From: Solicoccozyma terricola | Lineage: Eukaryota; Basidiomycota; Tremellomycetes; Filobasidiales; Piskurozymaceae | Assembly: GCA_001600875.1 (NCBI GenBank) | Contig: BCLD01000003.1 | Span: 561,358 to 625,357, forward strand | Length of the DNA stretch: 64,000 nt | Reading direction: 5' to 3' | In this document: positions 53,101 through 63,916 of the stretch, piece by piece | Numbering within the stretch: the first letter of the stretch is position 1 | How the letters are laid out: every line of letters starts with the position of its first letter | The notes under the pieces: generated by a model | The model's database searches: none | The model's input: the letters and a program-made list of their open reading frames with translations, nothing else | Told to the model about the DNA's origin: nothing | Program-made: the position numbers and the translations under genes

Positions 53101-54181
53101 ATGAATCCAGACAGCGAGAGGTCCGATCATCCATCACCTGCCGTATCTCCTTCTCCGGCTACCGATTTCTTGAAGCCCTGAAGATCCGGCACCTGACATG
53201 TCTTTCCAAGGTGTCAGGTTCGATTCATGACACAAGGTCTGAAGCTCACTGTCAGGTGCGGATCTTCCGGGGAGTCTTGATGACCGGGGAGAAAAGAAAG
53301 ATCGGCAGATGACGGATATTAGGGCCCTCGCTTTGGGATACAGATCCAGTCGCTCAAGCATACTCCCATCATGAGCAAACTGGAGAAGCAGACGTATTTG
53401 GTCAAAACTCTGCTACCAAGAAACCGAGAACTCGTCATAGACCTCTTAGACTTGCAATCACTTCATCGGCATCGGCTGAGCTAGAAACGTTCAGCTCACC
53501 CATTCTCCAGGAACAAGGTGGCAGTTTTCGTATTCCACGTTCAGTTTCACTGGCCTCTCGAGATGGCTCCATTGTTGTAGATTCTGAAGAGGACCACGAT
53601 GAGAGAGAACATGATGCGAGAGGACATGATGAGAGGCATGGCGATGAGGAACACGATGATGAGAGAGACTGTGATGAGCAAGGTGGTCATGAGAGACAAG
53701 ATGATGGCGGCGTTTGGGGCAAAACGTATGATCATATGGATATTGACCATGGAAACAATGACGAGTACATGGACAATTCTAGTACATCTCACGATGGCTC
53801 AATAGACGGGAGTTGGAATGAGGATGAGGATCCCCAGTTTCAACGATCTCATTCTCACGAGGAGCAATTGAATTGGTTTGTGGTCTCGAACAAAATCGCT
53901 TGAATAGGAGGTTTATCTCGAGGGCAATTGTGGAACTGCAGAAAGGGATGGGTTTAAAAAGGTGTGACCCCATTGATCACCCTGAATCTGATACAAGTGA
54001 ATGTAGGAGGGTTGCTGAAGAAGCCGAGGTGAAGCATCGAGAGAAGAGAAAAGAGAAAGAGGTAGAGAATGGTATAGCGAGTTTGATTGAAGAACAGCGT
54101 GAGCAGAAGGCTCTCAAGCAGAGGAAGCAAGCAGCGTTAAAGGGTTGGTGGCATACCACTCAGGCGGCCGCCAACTTGTAG
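53101..54181 (+). CDS. Acidic His/Asp/Glu-rich protein with a frame break (gene CC-A)
   Basis: Unknown. A probable first exon starts at ATG 53101 (MNPDSERSDHPSPAV), overlapping the stop of a 4-codon upstream frame. After an unresolved intron a frame runs to 53903: RHRPLRLAITSSASAELE, then DSEEDHDEREHDARGHDE and related DE/H repeats, then SWNEDEDPQFQRSHSHEE. A second frame (to 54181), offset by one base and overlapping near 53873-53903, continues with NRLNRRFISRAIVELQKGMG, a Lys/Glu coiled coil, and ends GWWHTTQAAANL. No intron of reasonable length joins them, so there is an indel, an error or a pseudogene. It lies beside an inverted repeat and ahead of CC-B on the same strand. Confidence 0.4.
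53180..53267. repeat. Inverted repeat / potential cruciform
   Basis: GAAGATCCGGCACCTGAC (53180-53197) pairs with GTCAGGTGCGGATCTTC (53251-53267) with one bulged base. The ~53-nt loop holds a second hairpin, GTGTCA...TGACAC (53211-53233). Confidence 0.8.
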
Positions 54182-54367
54182 TAGTTGTTAGACATTCGAT
54201 AATACTATGGGTCAACAATGCTGGCTGGGTCACGCTCACACCTTTGGAGTCTAGCATGAACTGTTGATCAACAAACCATCACATCGTCGCTAATTCCGGT
54301 CTCATCAGAATCATATCGCAGCAGTCACTCACCCATCCCACTCAGTCGCTCCCCATCTCAGCTCATC

Positions 54368-56507
54368 ATGGCCAAGGAGTCTCGCAACGAGAAACTGAAA
54401 AGGGTTCAAGATATGAGGAATGGGGACGACGGACACGTGAGTTTATAGCTGAGCTTCAATCCATAGCAATGCCACCCTCAGTGAAGATTCTACTAGGATT
54501 CGACTGAGAAATCAACAAATGATGATGCAAGCACGTCGATTAAAGGGAAAAATCCGGCTACTAAGAAGAAATATATCCCCTCCACCAAAGAAGCAGAATG
54601 GACGAGGCTTCATGCTCTCAGGAAAGAGGAAAAAGAGAGTGTGAGTTTGGGTCTCAAAGTTGATCTCAACAATTTGATTCTGACACTGAGAAAATTCCCC
54701 CTTCTATCAGGGTTTCACAATCAAACATCTGATCGATGAAGAAGCAGCTTTACTCGATGATAGGCTGGAGAAAGATAGGGCCAGAGCTGCCAAACGAAGA
54801 CTTGATGTGAGCTATCGAGTTCCCCCACCCAAACACTTTTCCCTTTTCAATTGATTTTTGAGTCACTTCACAATACAGCCTGCTGCAAAGGCAAGCATGC
54901 TCCAGGCTGACAAGAAACAACACGAGCTTCGGAAATCTGCATTAGAAGCTGTCCTGGTTGGTACAGTAAGTCTTCTCGTTGTTTTCCTTTGGTCACCTTT
55001 TTGATGGATATGTGGATAACATCATCACATGTCAGGCAACTGCTATGGATGAGAGAAGAGCAATCAGCTTTATAAAAGGCAGAGATGCTGAACACAATCG
55101 TCTCAAGGAAATAGACGATCGTGTGAAGGCTGGGACAGTGAGTTGGTCCACTTTTGGTGATTGTGTCGAGTTGGAACACATGTTGACAATGACGTCACCA
55201 CTAGGGAATGACGTCTGATTTGGAGAATGTCAAGCATCACACCAAGACACACACGAAAAATCTCATCAAGACAGTGGACAAGATGGCAGCATTGAAGAAA
55301 AAGTTGAGAGAGGGTACCATAAGTGGATGGAGGGTTCGAAAGGTTGAATAATCTAGTTTTCAACCTTTTTCATGCCAACAGACCACGAAGGAAGAGGATC
55401 TTTACCTTGCAGAGAAGTTGGCAGCCAGGAAAAGGAGAACTGAGAGAGCACACAAAGCCATGAGTGGTGAAGCCATCTTGTTGATGCTCAGCTCTTAGCT
55501 CACATTAAAGCTGCATTAATGATTCAGGAAAAGAAGGACAAATTGGAGAACAATGCTGCACATCGATGCAGGAAGGCCATAAGGCAGGCCATTGACAAGA
55601 AGTGATACTTGAACCCAAAAGTTCGTTGTCAGTTGAAAATCAACACCCGGGCCTTGCATGCCAGGAAGGAGGAGGAAAGGAAAATCGAGGCCGAGGCCAA
55701 GGCTGAAAGTAGCAATGATGAATCGAGCAGTGACAATAACATCGAAACAGACAGCAGCGATGACAGTGATGGGAGCAACTTGAAGGGTCACAAGAATCAC
55801 CAATCAGATCAAAAGACTCATCCCAAGACACATATGAATGGTCCAGAGTACGAGGTATTGGAGAGTAATAGGTCGGTGCCGAGAGTTGTTCAAGAATGGT
55901 CCATGGTGTCGTATCTGGATTACACTTCGATGTATACAGCGGAGGTGAGCCGGGGATGTTTGGGTTGATTGATGGAGGGACGGACGTTTTCTGACCACCT
56001 TTTCTACAGGTTATGAATGCATTCCACCTACTCCTCGAGAGCCCTACCCATGGTTCAATTCTGACAATTACCACCAAATGTCCACCTCGTGGAATCAACA
56101 ATGCGCTTAAAAAGGCCGACGTCTACTCCAATCCTCAGGAACACATGTTCACCGATGAGTGGTTGGCAGCACACCCAGTGGAGAGAAAGTATTTTGTCGT
56201 CCCTGTCCAGACATGGACCTCTTTTGCCGATGTGAAAGAGACCGAGTGGTACAAAAAGCACCCCCTGGTCACAGGCAAAAAATCGATAACACGAATCCTC
56301 CAGGAGGTTGAGGTCGAGAGGAGACATGTTTATGGAGCTCCCCAGGAGGCCATCAGTATTCGAGGCAAGGTTTACACCATGGATCTGGTCAGGAAACAGG
56401 CAGTGGTGATCGAGGAAAACCAAGTCTTCCCATGGCTCAGGGAGGAAATCGGAGGGCCAAGCAATGAGGCTGCCGATGCTGCTGCCACCAGGCTCGTCGC
56501 AGAATAG
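54368..56507 (+). CDS. Coiled-coil protein with in-frame TGA (gene CC-B), possibly a pseudogene
   Basis: Unknown family. Exons 54368-54436, 54497-54640, 54711-54806, 54879-54965, 55036-55137, 55205-55318, 55382-55459, 55528-55944 and 56010-56507 each contain whole codons, so every intron is phase 0. The first seven and a half encode basic coiled coil (NEKLKRVQDMRN, LIDEEAALLDDRLEKDRARA, AHRCRKAIRQAIDKK). A TGA at 55603-55605 interrupts the frame, which then continues YLNPKVRCQLKI, an acidic Ser/Asp stretch, and an ordered C-terminal domain (MNAFHLLLESPTHGSILTIT, FTDEWLAAHPVERKYFVVPV, RGKVYTMDLVRKQAVVIEEN). Two introns (55319 and 55460) appear to start ATAAGT/ATGAGT instead of GT. For the second I find no in-phase GT alternative. 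Total ~534 codons. Confidence 0.55.
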
Positions 56508-56632
56508 CGAACTTGCCTTATTGGCTTATCAAAACCAGCAGTGTGAGGCAAACTTGGAGGAGGAACGAGTCACCGAAGAGGCAAGGCTACGAGAGAACAT
56601 GTAATGACGTGTAGATGTAACGCCTCTCGCGG
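56508..56632. other. Convergent spacer
   Basis: 125 bp between the CC-B stop and the stop of the GIY-YIG-like gene. No distinct feature. Confidence 0.4.
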
Positions 56633-59600
56633 CTAAATCTCATTCATCTTCCTCTCATCCTCTTCGGTCCAACAATTAGGTACTGTAAAAGTCCTGCCAT
56701 AGATATGGTGCATATTCCCCTCCTTTGCAGGATTGATTAGACGTCCCTTTGAGGTGTGTGTGCTGGTGGGTGGGGGGTCAGCCACCGACGACACCACCCG
56801 ACAACGCCACCGACGACACCACTCACGCGAGCAAAAAAACATCATCCTCATCCAGCCCTCTTCTATCCACTTTTACCATCAAAAACACTTCTCGTTGGTA
56901 TCGAGGCATACCCTGCTGCTCTTCTGGGGTGAGTTGGTTGTTACGTTTGAAGCGTGGAAGCAGTGGAGGAGGGGGCGGAAGCGCATACGAGTAATCGGGC
57001 ATGGTTCTTGGTGCACCGGGGGTCAGCAATTGTTGGCAAAGACATAATAAACCCCCCGACTCACATCCCCACCATGCTCTCGTCCAATGCTGTAAGCATC
57101 TCATCCCACCAAGCATCCCTGAGCCCGTCTTCTTCAGCTGTACCCGGCGGTGGATCAAATGTCACCCCACTATCCGGGACCTCTAGAGTGTTCTCGGATG
57201 GTGCGTGAGACTCCATGAGTTGCATCTCCTCATCAAGCCATCTCCATCCAATGTCCCGATGATAATCGTCATCCTCGTCCTCGTTTTCGTCCTCGTCCTC
57301 CCCTTCCTCGGGAATTCGCCGCATGTTCCGTTTCGCAGCCTGGATATGTGGAGGCATGTCGATGTATCGTGAAGGGATCAAGTGGCGAGCGGATGATTGC
57401 TGATGGATGGCATGTACACAGTGAGCTTCAACCAGTCGGAGAGAAAGGATGACATCCCTGTTGGTTTGCTCTGTCATGGTACCAAGACATTCATTCGTGT
57501 GTTGGTGAAAGAACTTTACCCGATTCGAGTGTTGGAGACTGGTGGCAGGCCAAAACAATCATCGGCAAGGCTGGTTTCAACGTCCATCCGTACGTGAGAC
57601 TTTCGATTTGATCCTGGGACAAAAGATGCAGGGACCTCGAGCGTGAGTTGATTTGATCGGAATGTATGTTCCAACCCGTGTATATTGCCTGTCCATGGCG
57701 AAATGTTAGCATGATAGCAGATGAACACGTCGTCCTCCCACCCNCCCACCCAACATTGCGCTTTGTTGCAGCATGTCCCACAACGCTTGTGGAACTTGCC
57801 CGAGGATGATATGATATGTATCCGTGCCATGTGCATATGCCGTGAATACATTTTTGAATATATTTTTGGGTTTGAATATTCCTGCATGGGAGAGCCTCTT
57901 AGATGTTGTTCGCCGTCCGTCACGCCGTCACGCCGTCGTCATGCCACCCACCTGCATAGAGTTCTCGATACGTTTCCAACAAATCCAAGGAAGGTATGTG
58001 GGGAACCAGCATCCTAGTTGCCTCTCCGACAGACAACGCAGTATCCCATCTTTCTCTGGCTTCCCTCAACCTGTGTTGGACCTCGGGTTGTAATTCGAGG
58101 TATGTAGCACCTTGAAGAATGTGATGTCGATTTCCAATATCCACCAGATACACGATCAATGGATCCACAACGTTCATACACGGCTGTTGCCCACATTCCA
58201 ACCCAACAAACATAAACACCTCGGCATTTCGAGTGAGTTGGATTGCAATAGCTTTAGAATGTGCGGCACCCTCTGGCCCATCCCCTTGATCTGGATCACG
58301 AACTCCGAGAGTAGCATGACCCACAATATGCATACACACACTTTCCATCACCACCATGAAGCCTCGCTCAATGGAAAGAAGCTTGTATGTGAGGCTCTTT
58401 TTGTCAGTCCAGTCAAGGGGACACAATCTGAGATATTCAGTGATGTCATCTGCAGCTTGTTGGTTGTTGTTTACGAGGAGTAGGCGGATTTCAGGGAGGG
58501 TGGTGAGGAGTGCAGCAATGATGTGAGGTGTGGACCTGATTGGTCTTGTGGAGATGCTGGGGGGGTGGGGGGATTAGCATGGAAATGATGACGACGACGA
58601 CGACCCCAACACTCACTAAGAAAAGTCGTCTGGATCCATCACCTGTTGATGGTATGACGTCGAATACTTGTAAGATGCCACCCTTGATCTCACTCCCTTT
58701 TTCCCTTTCTTCACCGTCTTCTTCAGGTGGTCCAAACAGCCGGCGATGGAGACCCCGATATATGACAGGCAACATGCATCCTGTTCCTGTTTCCCATCAA
58801 CTTCATCCACATCATCAAACTCTTGAACGACCAATTTGAAATAGATGCCGATTTTATCTGCATCCTGGTGTCCTGGTTCATCCAGCTCGGAAACAAAAAC
58901 AACCCCACACTCCTTTAAGTGCTCTGGGGTGACATCGGAAGCCACCTGAGCAGCATTTCTCAACATGATTGATTTGAGGAAAGGTATGAATTGCGGGATG
59001 CCGGTGAAGAATTGGAGGATTTTATCGTTGGAAAGGTCGTGGAGAGCGAGTTCCGTCCACGGGGTTGTTTCCATCTAGGATACAGTGTCTCAAATTCCAT
59101 CGAGAATCGCATTGTGGAGGACGCACAGGTTGTCCATTGGATATATATCCTCCTCGAGACCGGTAAATGTTGTCATTTGGATTTCATTGTAAAGCTGGTG
59201 TGTCCGGGTGGTGGCCTCAGTCGCAGTTGGCTTTGTTCCAAGCACCAAATCCTTGTTTTCCCTATCCTCGTAATCCAAACGATCATAGCCATGACGATTT
59301 AAAAACTCGAATGTCTGCTGCATATCATGTTTCTCGACCACTGATCCTAGGATGAAAGGGTTCCAATCGAGACCAACATCGATCTGATAAAAGAAAATGT
59401 TTCGAAAGAGGTACTCGCCGTAAATAATCTTCTTGATTTGCTTTCGAAACATAAAGTTTGTTTGATACCTGACCACCTCGGGCATACCACGGTAACTATA
59501 CTGCTGCTCCCAGTCTTGCTTATGTTCTATGGCCTGTGTGGCTCGAAGCTGTTGTTGTTGGGTGATTTCATCCATGGAGGTTTCTGGATCATCGTACATT

Positions 59601-59683
59601 GCAATGGTTGGATTTCGTGGCTGTTGGCGGGGGAGTATTGCAGCGAGGTCAAGGTGACGGAGATCTTCGTTGAGGCGGGGCAT
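56633..59683 (-). CDS. Large protein with GIY-YIG nuclease-like domain
   Basis: Multi-exon protein of roughly 850-900 residues, start ATG 59683 (MPRLNEDLRHLDLAAILPRQ). An N-terminal domain (TNFMFRKQIKKIIYGEYLFR, GLDWNPFILG) precedes a segment with the ordered marks of a GIY-YIG nuclease: KIGIYFKLV (GIY), CCLSYIGVS (YIG), GVRSRVASYK (Arg), then across an intron LLLVNNNQQAADDITEYLRL and LLSIERGFMVVMESVCMHIV (likely catalytic Glu). Further exons contain a Cys cluster (KRCGTCCNKAQCW), an acidic stretch and KGRLINPAKEGNMHHIYGRT near the end at 56633. The junction before METTPWTELALHD lacks a normal GT donor, so two genes are possible. An N occurs at 57744. No reverse transcriptase or recombinase motif is present nearby. 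Confidence 0.5.
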
Positions 59684-59690
59684 CGTGAGG

Positions 59691-59692
<2 letters not shown>

Positions 59693-59786
<94 letters not shown>

Positions 59787-59801
59787 GGGGGGGGGGGGGG
59801 G
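59693..59801. repeat. 109-nt G tract in divergent promoter
   Basis: All G except single A residues at 59755 and 59786. It begins 10 bp upstream of the GIY-YIG-like gene start (C on that strand) and ends ~100 bp before the plus-strand ATG 59905. Confidence 0.95.
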
Positions 59802-59904
59802 CAAAGGGGCATTCCCGTCGCGTCCCTGTTGTTTCCGAGCCGTTGTTTCAAATGCATTCCATACCATTCATCTTCTCATCAACACCACCACCCAACCTTC
59901 ACGA

Positions 59905-60430
59905 ATGGCCGGCAAAAAGAGAAAGTCCAAACCCCCTGCAACCGACAACGAAAGGTCGCCTAAAAAAACAATCCATAGAATCACCGAATGGGTTGCCGAT
60001 TACACCCTCGACGAATGTATCCTCGATGGTATCCTCCTCCACAACAACGACAACATCCTCTGGGATAGCATCATCTTCGACTTCTCATCTGTTGGTTCCG
60101 GTGAGTGGAGGTGGTCGTTGGTCTTTCATGGTCCCGATTTAACCCCTTCCCACCTTAGTCTGCGATTTTCCCAATCGATCAAGCATTATCTGATCGAAAT
60201 ACATCATCGGAACGACAACCCATCGGTCCTCCTATCCCTTTCTCTCCCCCCCCCCCATATCATCCCCCAACATCCCAAGTCAACGACCCCAACAAACCTC
60301 GGCGATAGTAGATATGGAGATAGACTTTCCCAAGTTGGCCATAAGTGCAGAGGAGGCGGCAGATGGGAAAAAGAGGAGTTTGGTTGATGGAGAATCTCGA
60401 CCATTGAAGAAGCCTAGGGAACGGAAATAA
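59905..60430 (+). CDS. Small NLS-bearing protein, unknown (gene NL-D)
   Basis: Exon 1 starts MAGKKRKSKPPATDNERSPK, a clear basic nuclear-signal-like stretch, followed by ordered sequence RITEWVADYTLDECILDGIL and NILWDSIIFDFSSVGS, ending at a GTGAGT donor near 60101. Exon 2 from ~60160 reads SAIFPIDQALSDRNTSSERQ, and a different frame after a 10-nt C run (60246-60255) reads MEIDFPKLAISAEEAADGKK and ends PLKKPRERK at 60430. One inserted or missing C would join the two halves. Divergent from the GIY-YIG-like gene and only 9 bp from the stop of the convergent coiled-coil gene. Confidence 0.45.
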
Positions 60431-60439
60431 ATTGTAATA

Positions 60440-60704
60440 TCACATGGAGAATTGTTGTATGGTATCCACTTCATCAATGGGAATCATATCGTCTGCATCA
60501 TCCACCTCGTGATCAAACACCAACTGGGGTGGTTGCATTGCACCTTGCATTCGACGCTGAATCGGGGGTTGAATCGGCTGCGCCGCCGCCTGCATCTTTC
60601 TCAAGATCATATCTGCCATAGACCCTGTAAGATGAATGTATTGAACCACGGCTTGATGATGAAATGTTGGGACCATGATCTGGATTCAAGTCATCAGCAG
60701 GACC

Positions 60705-60735
<31 letters not shown>

Positions 60736-63700
60736 ACTTCCCACTCACCGGCGGTTTGCCATCATCAAACAAAATCTCATGCACCCTGATGGTCTTTGTC
60801 TTTGCCCATGTCGCTCGTGCTACCCAGTAACTAGAGTCATTGATACGAAGCAATAGTTGGGTTGGTAGCTTGTAGGTGTCGAGGATGGTTGGATTCTGTT
60901 CCAAACGAATGACATGTTGGTAGAGGAATGTCTTGGGTGGGGGGGGGGGATTCATCACACACGCATCAGCACCGCACCCATATTCAGCGGATAGTCATTC
61001 ACTTGCCTCACCTCCAACACCACCTCGTTCTCTTCATCCATCACAAACTTTTCATGATACAAAGGTAGACCATCCAGAGGCTGGAACCTGTAGTAGAGTA
61101 TGTATGCTTTGATGTGATTGGATCGGTACGGAAATCCATGCCTAGATCGATCTTGGGATTCCCAGGGTGACGATTGAGAGTAGAGGTGACTGGGGTGTAG
61201 GCCGGAGCCCAGATGTAGGTCTTGTTGGGCATTTCTGGTGGTGTTGTAGGTAAAAAGGGATCAATGTCGAACACGTCCATGGGGTAATTTCCTTGATATG
61301 TGATGGATTCATATACGCGTGTGTTGGGATTCGTACGCGTGTAATGGATTTCGTACAGACATCCCTACAATCAACATGTCCAACACGTCTATACCCAATC
61401 TCCCTCCCTCTCTGACCATACGGATATCATCACTGTGCAAGGGGCAAGGGATGATCAGACAGCATTCTTTGAATGTCCGCAAACCGCCACCCACCTCGCA
61501 ATCGCTGTCTTGATCACCTCGATCAAATCTGGCAAATCTGCTCGACACAGTGGAACCAAAGTATTCCTGTACTGGAGTCGTTCTTCTGCGGTGTACCTGT
61601 CGCACAGGGAGAGCTCTTTGCGAGCACTATACCTCCTCCTCCATGCTACAATCGATGACCCCAGGACCAACAGTGCAGCGTCGATGCGATGTTGAAGAGT
61701 GAATCGACATGTAAGACTGCCTGAATTGACCTGGAAAGAGTGGTTGGTGTTGGGATCCCAGGCAAATATGAGGTCGAGGTTGGGAGGCGAATCGTTGCGA
61801 GGCAGATCGTTGTGATGCAGATCGTCGCCATGAGGTCCCAGACATTCATAGATATACTGGTAGACCGATTCCACCCCTTCTCCCAACTTTAGATTCTCGA
61901 GTCCGGCTACACACAGTTCTAGGGTTGCGATTCGAGTTTTGGAGGTCGCAGCCTGCTGATTTGCAAGGTTCAGATCATTGGCGGCCTTGGTCGCCTCTGC
62001 GAGGGCGTTGTCAGAGACCTTCTTGGCCTCTGCCAGGGCGTTGTCAGAGACCTTCTTGGCCTCTGCCAGGGCGTTGTCAGAGACCTTCTTGGCCTCGGCA
62101 AGGGCGTTGTCAGAGACCTTCTTGGCCTCGGCAAGGGCGTTGTCAGAGACCTTCTTGGCCTCGGTGAGGGCTTTGTCATTTGAATCCGAAAGTTTGGTGA
62201 ATCGCCGCTCGTGGTCCTTGATAGTGGTGTGATATTCCAAGCTCCTTTTAAAGTACTTACTCTTGGCCACTGTCAAACTATCGTTCGCCGTTTTCAAACC
62301 ATCATTCGCCGTTTTCAAACCATCGTTCGCCATTTTCAAAGTATTGTTTCCCTTTGTCAAGGTTTCGACTTGTTCCCTGAAGTCCCAAATGTCTCTATCC
62401 CTGACAAGAAGCAAAGTGAGGTGTTCCATTGTGTCCCGTGATTTCTGGTCATTGTCCACCTTGAGAGCTTCATAGTCCATGGTTAAAGAATTGTAGTCGG
62501 CCTGGAGAACACCTTTGGTCCTGATATGTTCCAGGATTGTATCGGACTGTGATTTGATCGTCTCCTTGTCACTCGCCATCTTCACTTTCATAGCACAAAC
62601 TTTGCGGCAGAGTATGTCATGGTCATCCATGGCATCACTACCCATACCCCAAAAGTGGTGTTGGTATAACATATACTGGATAGAAAATAAATCAGCCCAG
62701 GGATGTTTGGTTCGATGTTTGGTTCCAGACTAACCTTCCATTTAGCTCTCAAAGCATTTCTATTGAGCTGTTTGAGCTGTTTGAGCTGTTTGATGGTCTG
62801 GAAATGCTCATCCAGCTGTTGTTGCAAGGTCGTTTTCATGACTCGGAAATTTGATTGTACCTGAATGCCATGTTGGTCAGTCTCCGTTAAACATGAGCCC
62901 AAAAAAAACCCCCCTGACATCTCACCTTGGTAACCTTGCTCTTCAGATTGGCAACCTCGTCATTCGTCTCCTTCAATGTCTTCTCGGAGGATGTTGATGC
63001 AGTCTCCATCTCCTTCAGCCTCTTCCCCAGGCGGTCTACCTCATTGTTCTTCTCCCTCAAAGTCTTCTCCGATGCCATCTCAACATCCTTCAACACCTTT
63101 GCCGCTGCTTCCTCCTGCTCCTTCAGCGTCTTCACCGACGCTTCTTCCTGGTCCTTCAGCCTCCTCGCCGACGCTTCCTCTTGCTCCCTCAGCATCTTCG
63201 CCGACGCTTCCTTCTGCTCCCTCAGCCTCTTTTCCAAACGCTCAACATCATCCTCCCTCGCTTTCAGCGACTTTTCCAAACCCTCCACCTCATCCCTGGA
63301 TGATTTCTTCACATCCACCAACTCCACATGCAGAGTCCCAAGCCTCGTTTCCAGCAGTTGGATGGTTGGTGATACCACCGGAACGACTTTAACATCGAGG
63401 AAAACGTCTAGGATGGGCCAAAATACCGAACGATCGATTGGCATACGTCCTAATCGGTTGTTTTGTAGTGTCTCTGATGAATACCACATCTTTGCGGCTG
63501 TCTCCTCCAAGCGTCCATGAATTTGACACCGATGGAGACGGACCTCGGTGTTATACTTTTGACTGCAATATGCGCAAGTATTTGGACTTGAATGAGGTAC
63601 TGAAGATGCGGGACACCATTTAAACTCCTTGTTTGCTGCTGCAAAGAACACCTCGAGAGCACTTATACGTTCATCCTTCTCGTTCTCCATCCCAGGCATC

Positions 63701-63912
63701 TGAGACTTGATAATCCTTTTAACAATGCTCCTCCAATCTTGCTTGAACTGTCTACCATCGAGGAGGGGAGCAAACCAGACAGTGGCATCGTGAAGCCATA
63801 TACGGAAACGGAACTCGAGGTCGTCTTCAGTGGGTGATGCGGTGGGGTTGTGAGGAGGGTTTGAAAGAGGTTGGATCCACGCGGTAGTTGATGGGAGGGA
63901 TGAGAGCGACAT
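60440..63912 (-). CDS. Long coiled-coil protein with 11-residue tandem repeats (gene CC-E)
   Basis: Unknown family, about 900 residues. Start ATG 63912. An N-terminal ordered domain (DDLEFRFRIWLHDATVWFAP, FKQDWRSIVKRIIKSQMPG) contains a CAYC...HRCQIH putative zinc-binding site. Long coiled coil follows: LEKRLREQKEASAKMLREQE and related repeats, then after two phase-0 introns TLKMANDGLKTANDGLKTAN and five near-identical KKVSDNALAEA units (61990-62170). A C-terminal domain contains LEGVESVYQYIYECLG-like sequence, FQPLDGLPLYHEKFVMDEEN, QLLLRINDSSYWVARATWAK and MVPTFHHQAVVQYIHLTGSM. It ends acidic at 60440 (IDEVDTIQQFSM). One intron has a G run on the coding strand (C on plus 60703-60720) next to a CA repeat, opposite to the usual C tracts. 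Confidence 0.5.
61990..62170 (-). repeat. 33-bp tandem repeat encoding KKVSDNALAEA
   Basis: Five consecutive 33-bp units, almost identical at DNA level, inside the CC-E coding sequence. A flanking pair of degenerate copies (NDKALTEA and NALAEATKAA) sits at the edges. Confidence 0.9.
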
Positions 63913-63916
63913 GATG

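Noticed and set aside
55603..55605. Selenocysteine codon
   Set aside because: Fungi of this kind are not known to make selenoproteins and no SECIS-like hairpin was noticed. Mutation or error is simpler.
56633..59683. Penelope-like retroelement
   Set aside because: GIY-YIG motifs suggested it, but no reverse-transcriptase motifs were seen on either strand in 52-64 kb.
60090..60387. 160-codon continuous frame as the full product of the gene at 59905
   Set aside because: It reads through a GTGAGT donor, and its tail is less coding-like than the alternative frame ending PLKKPRERK.
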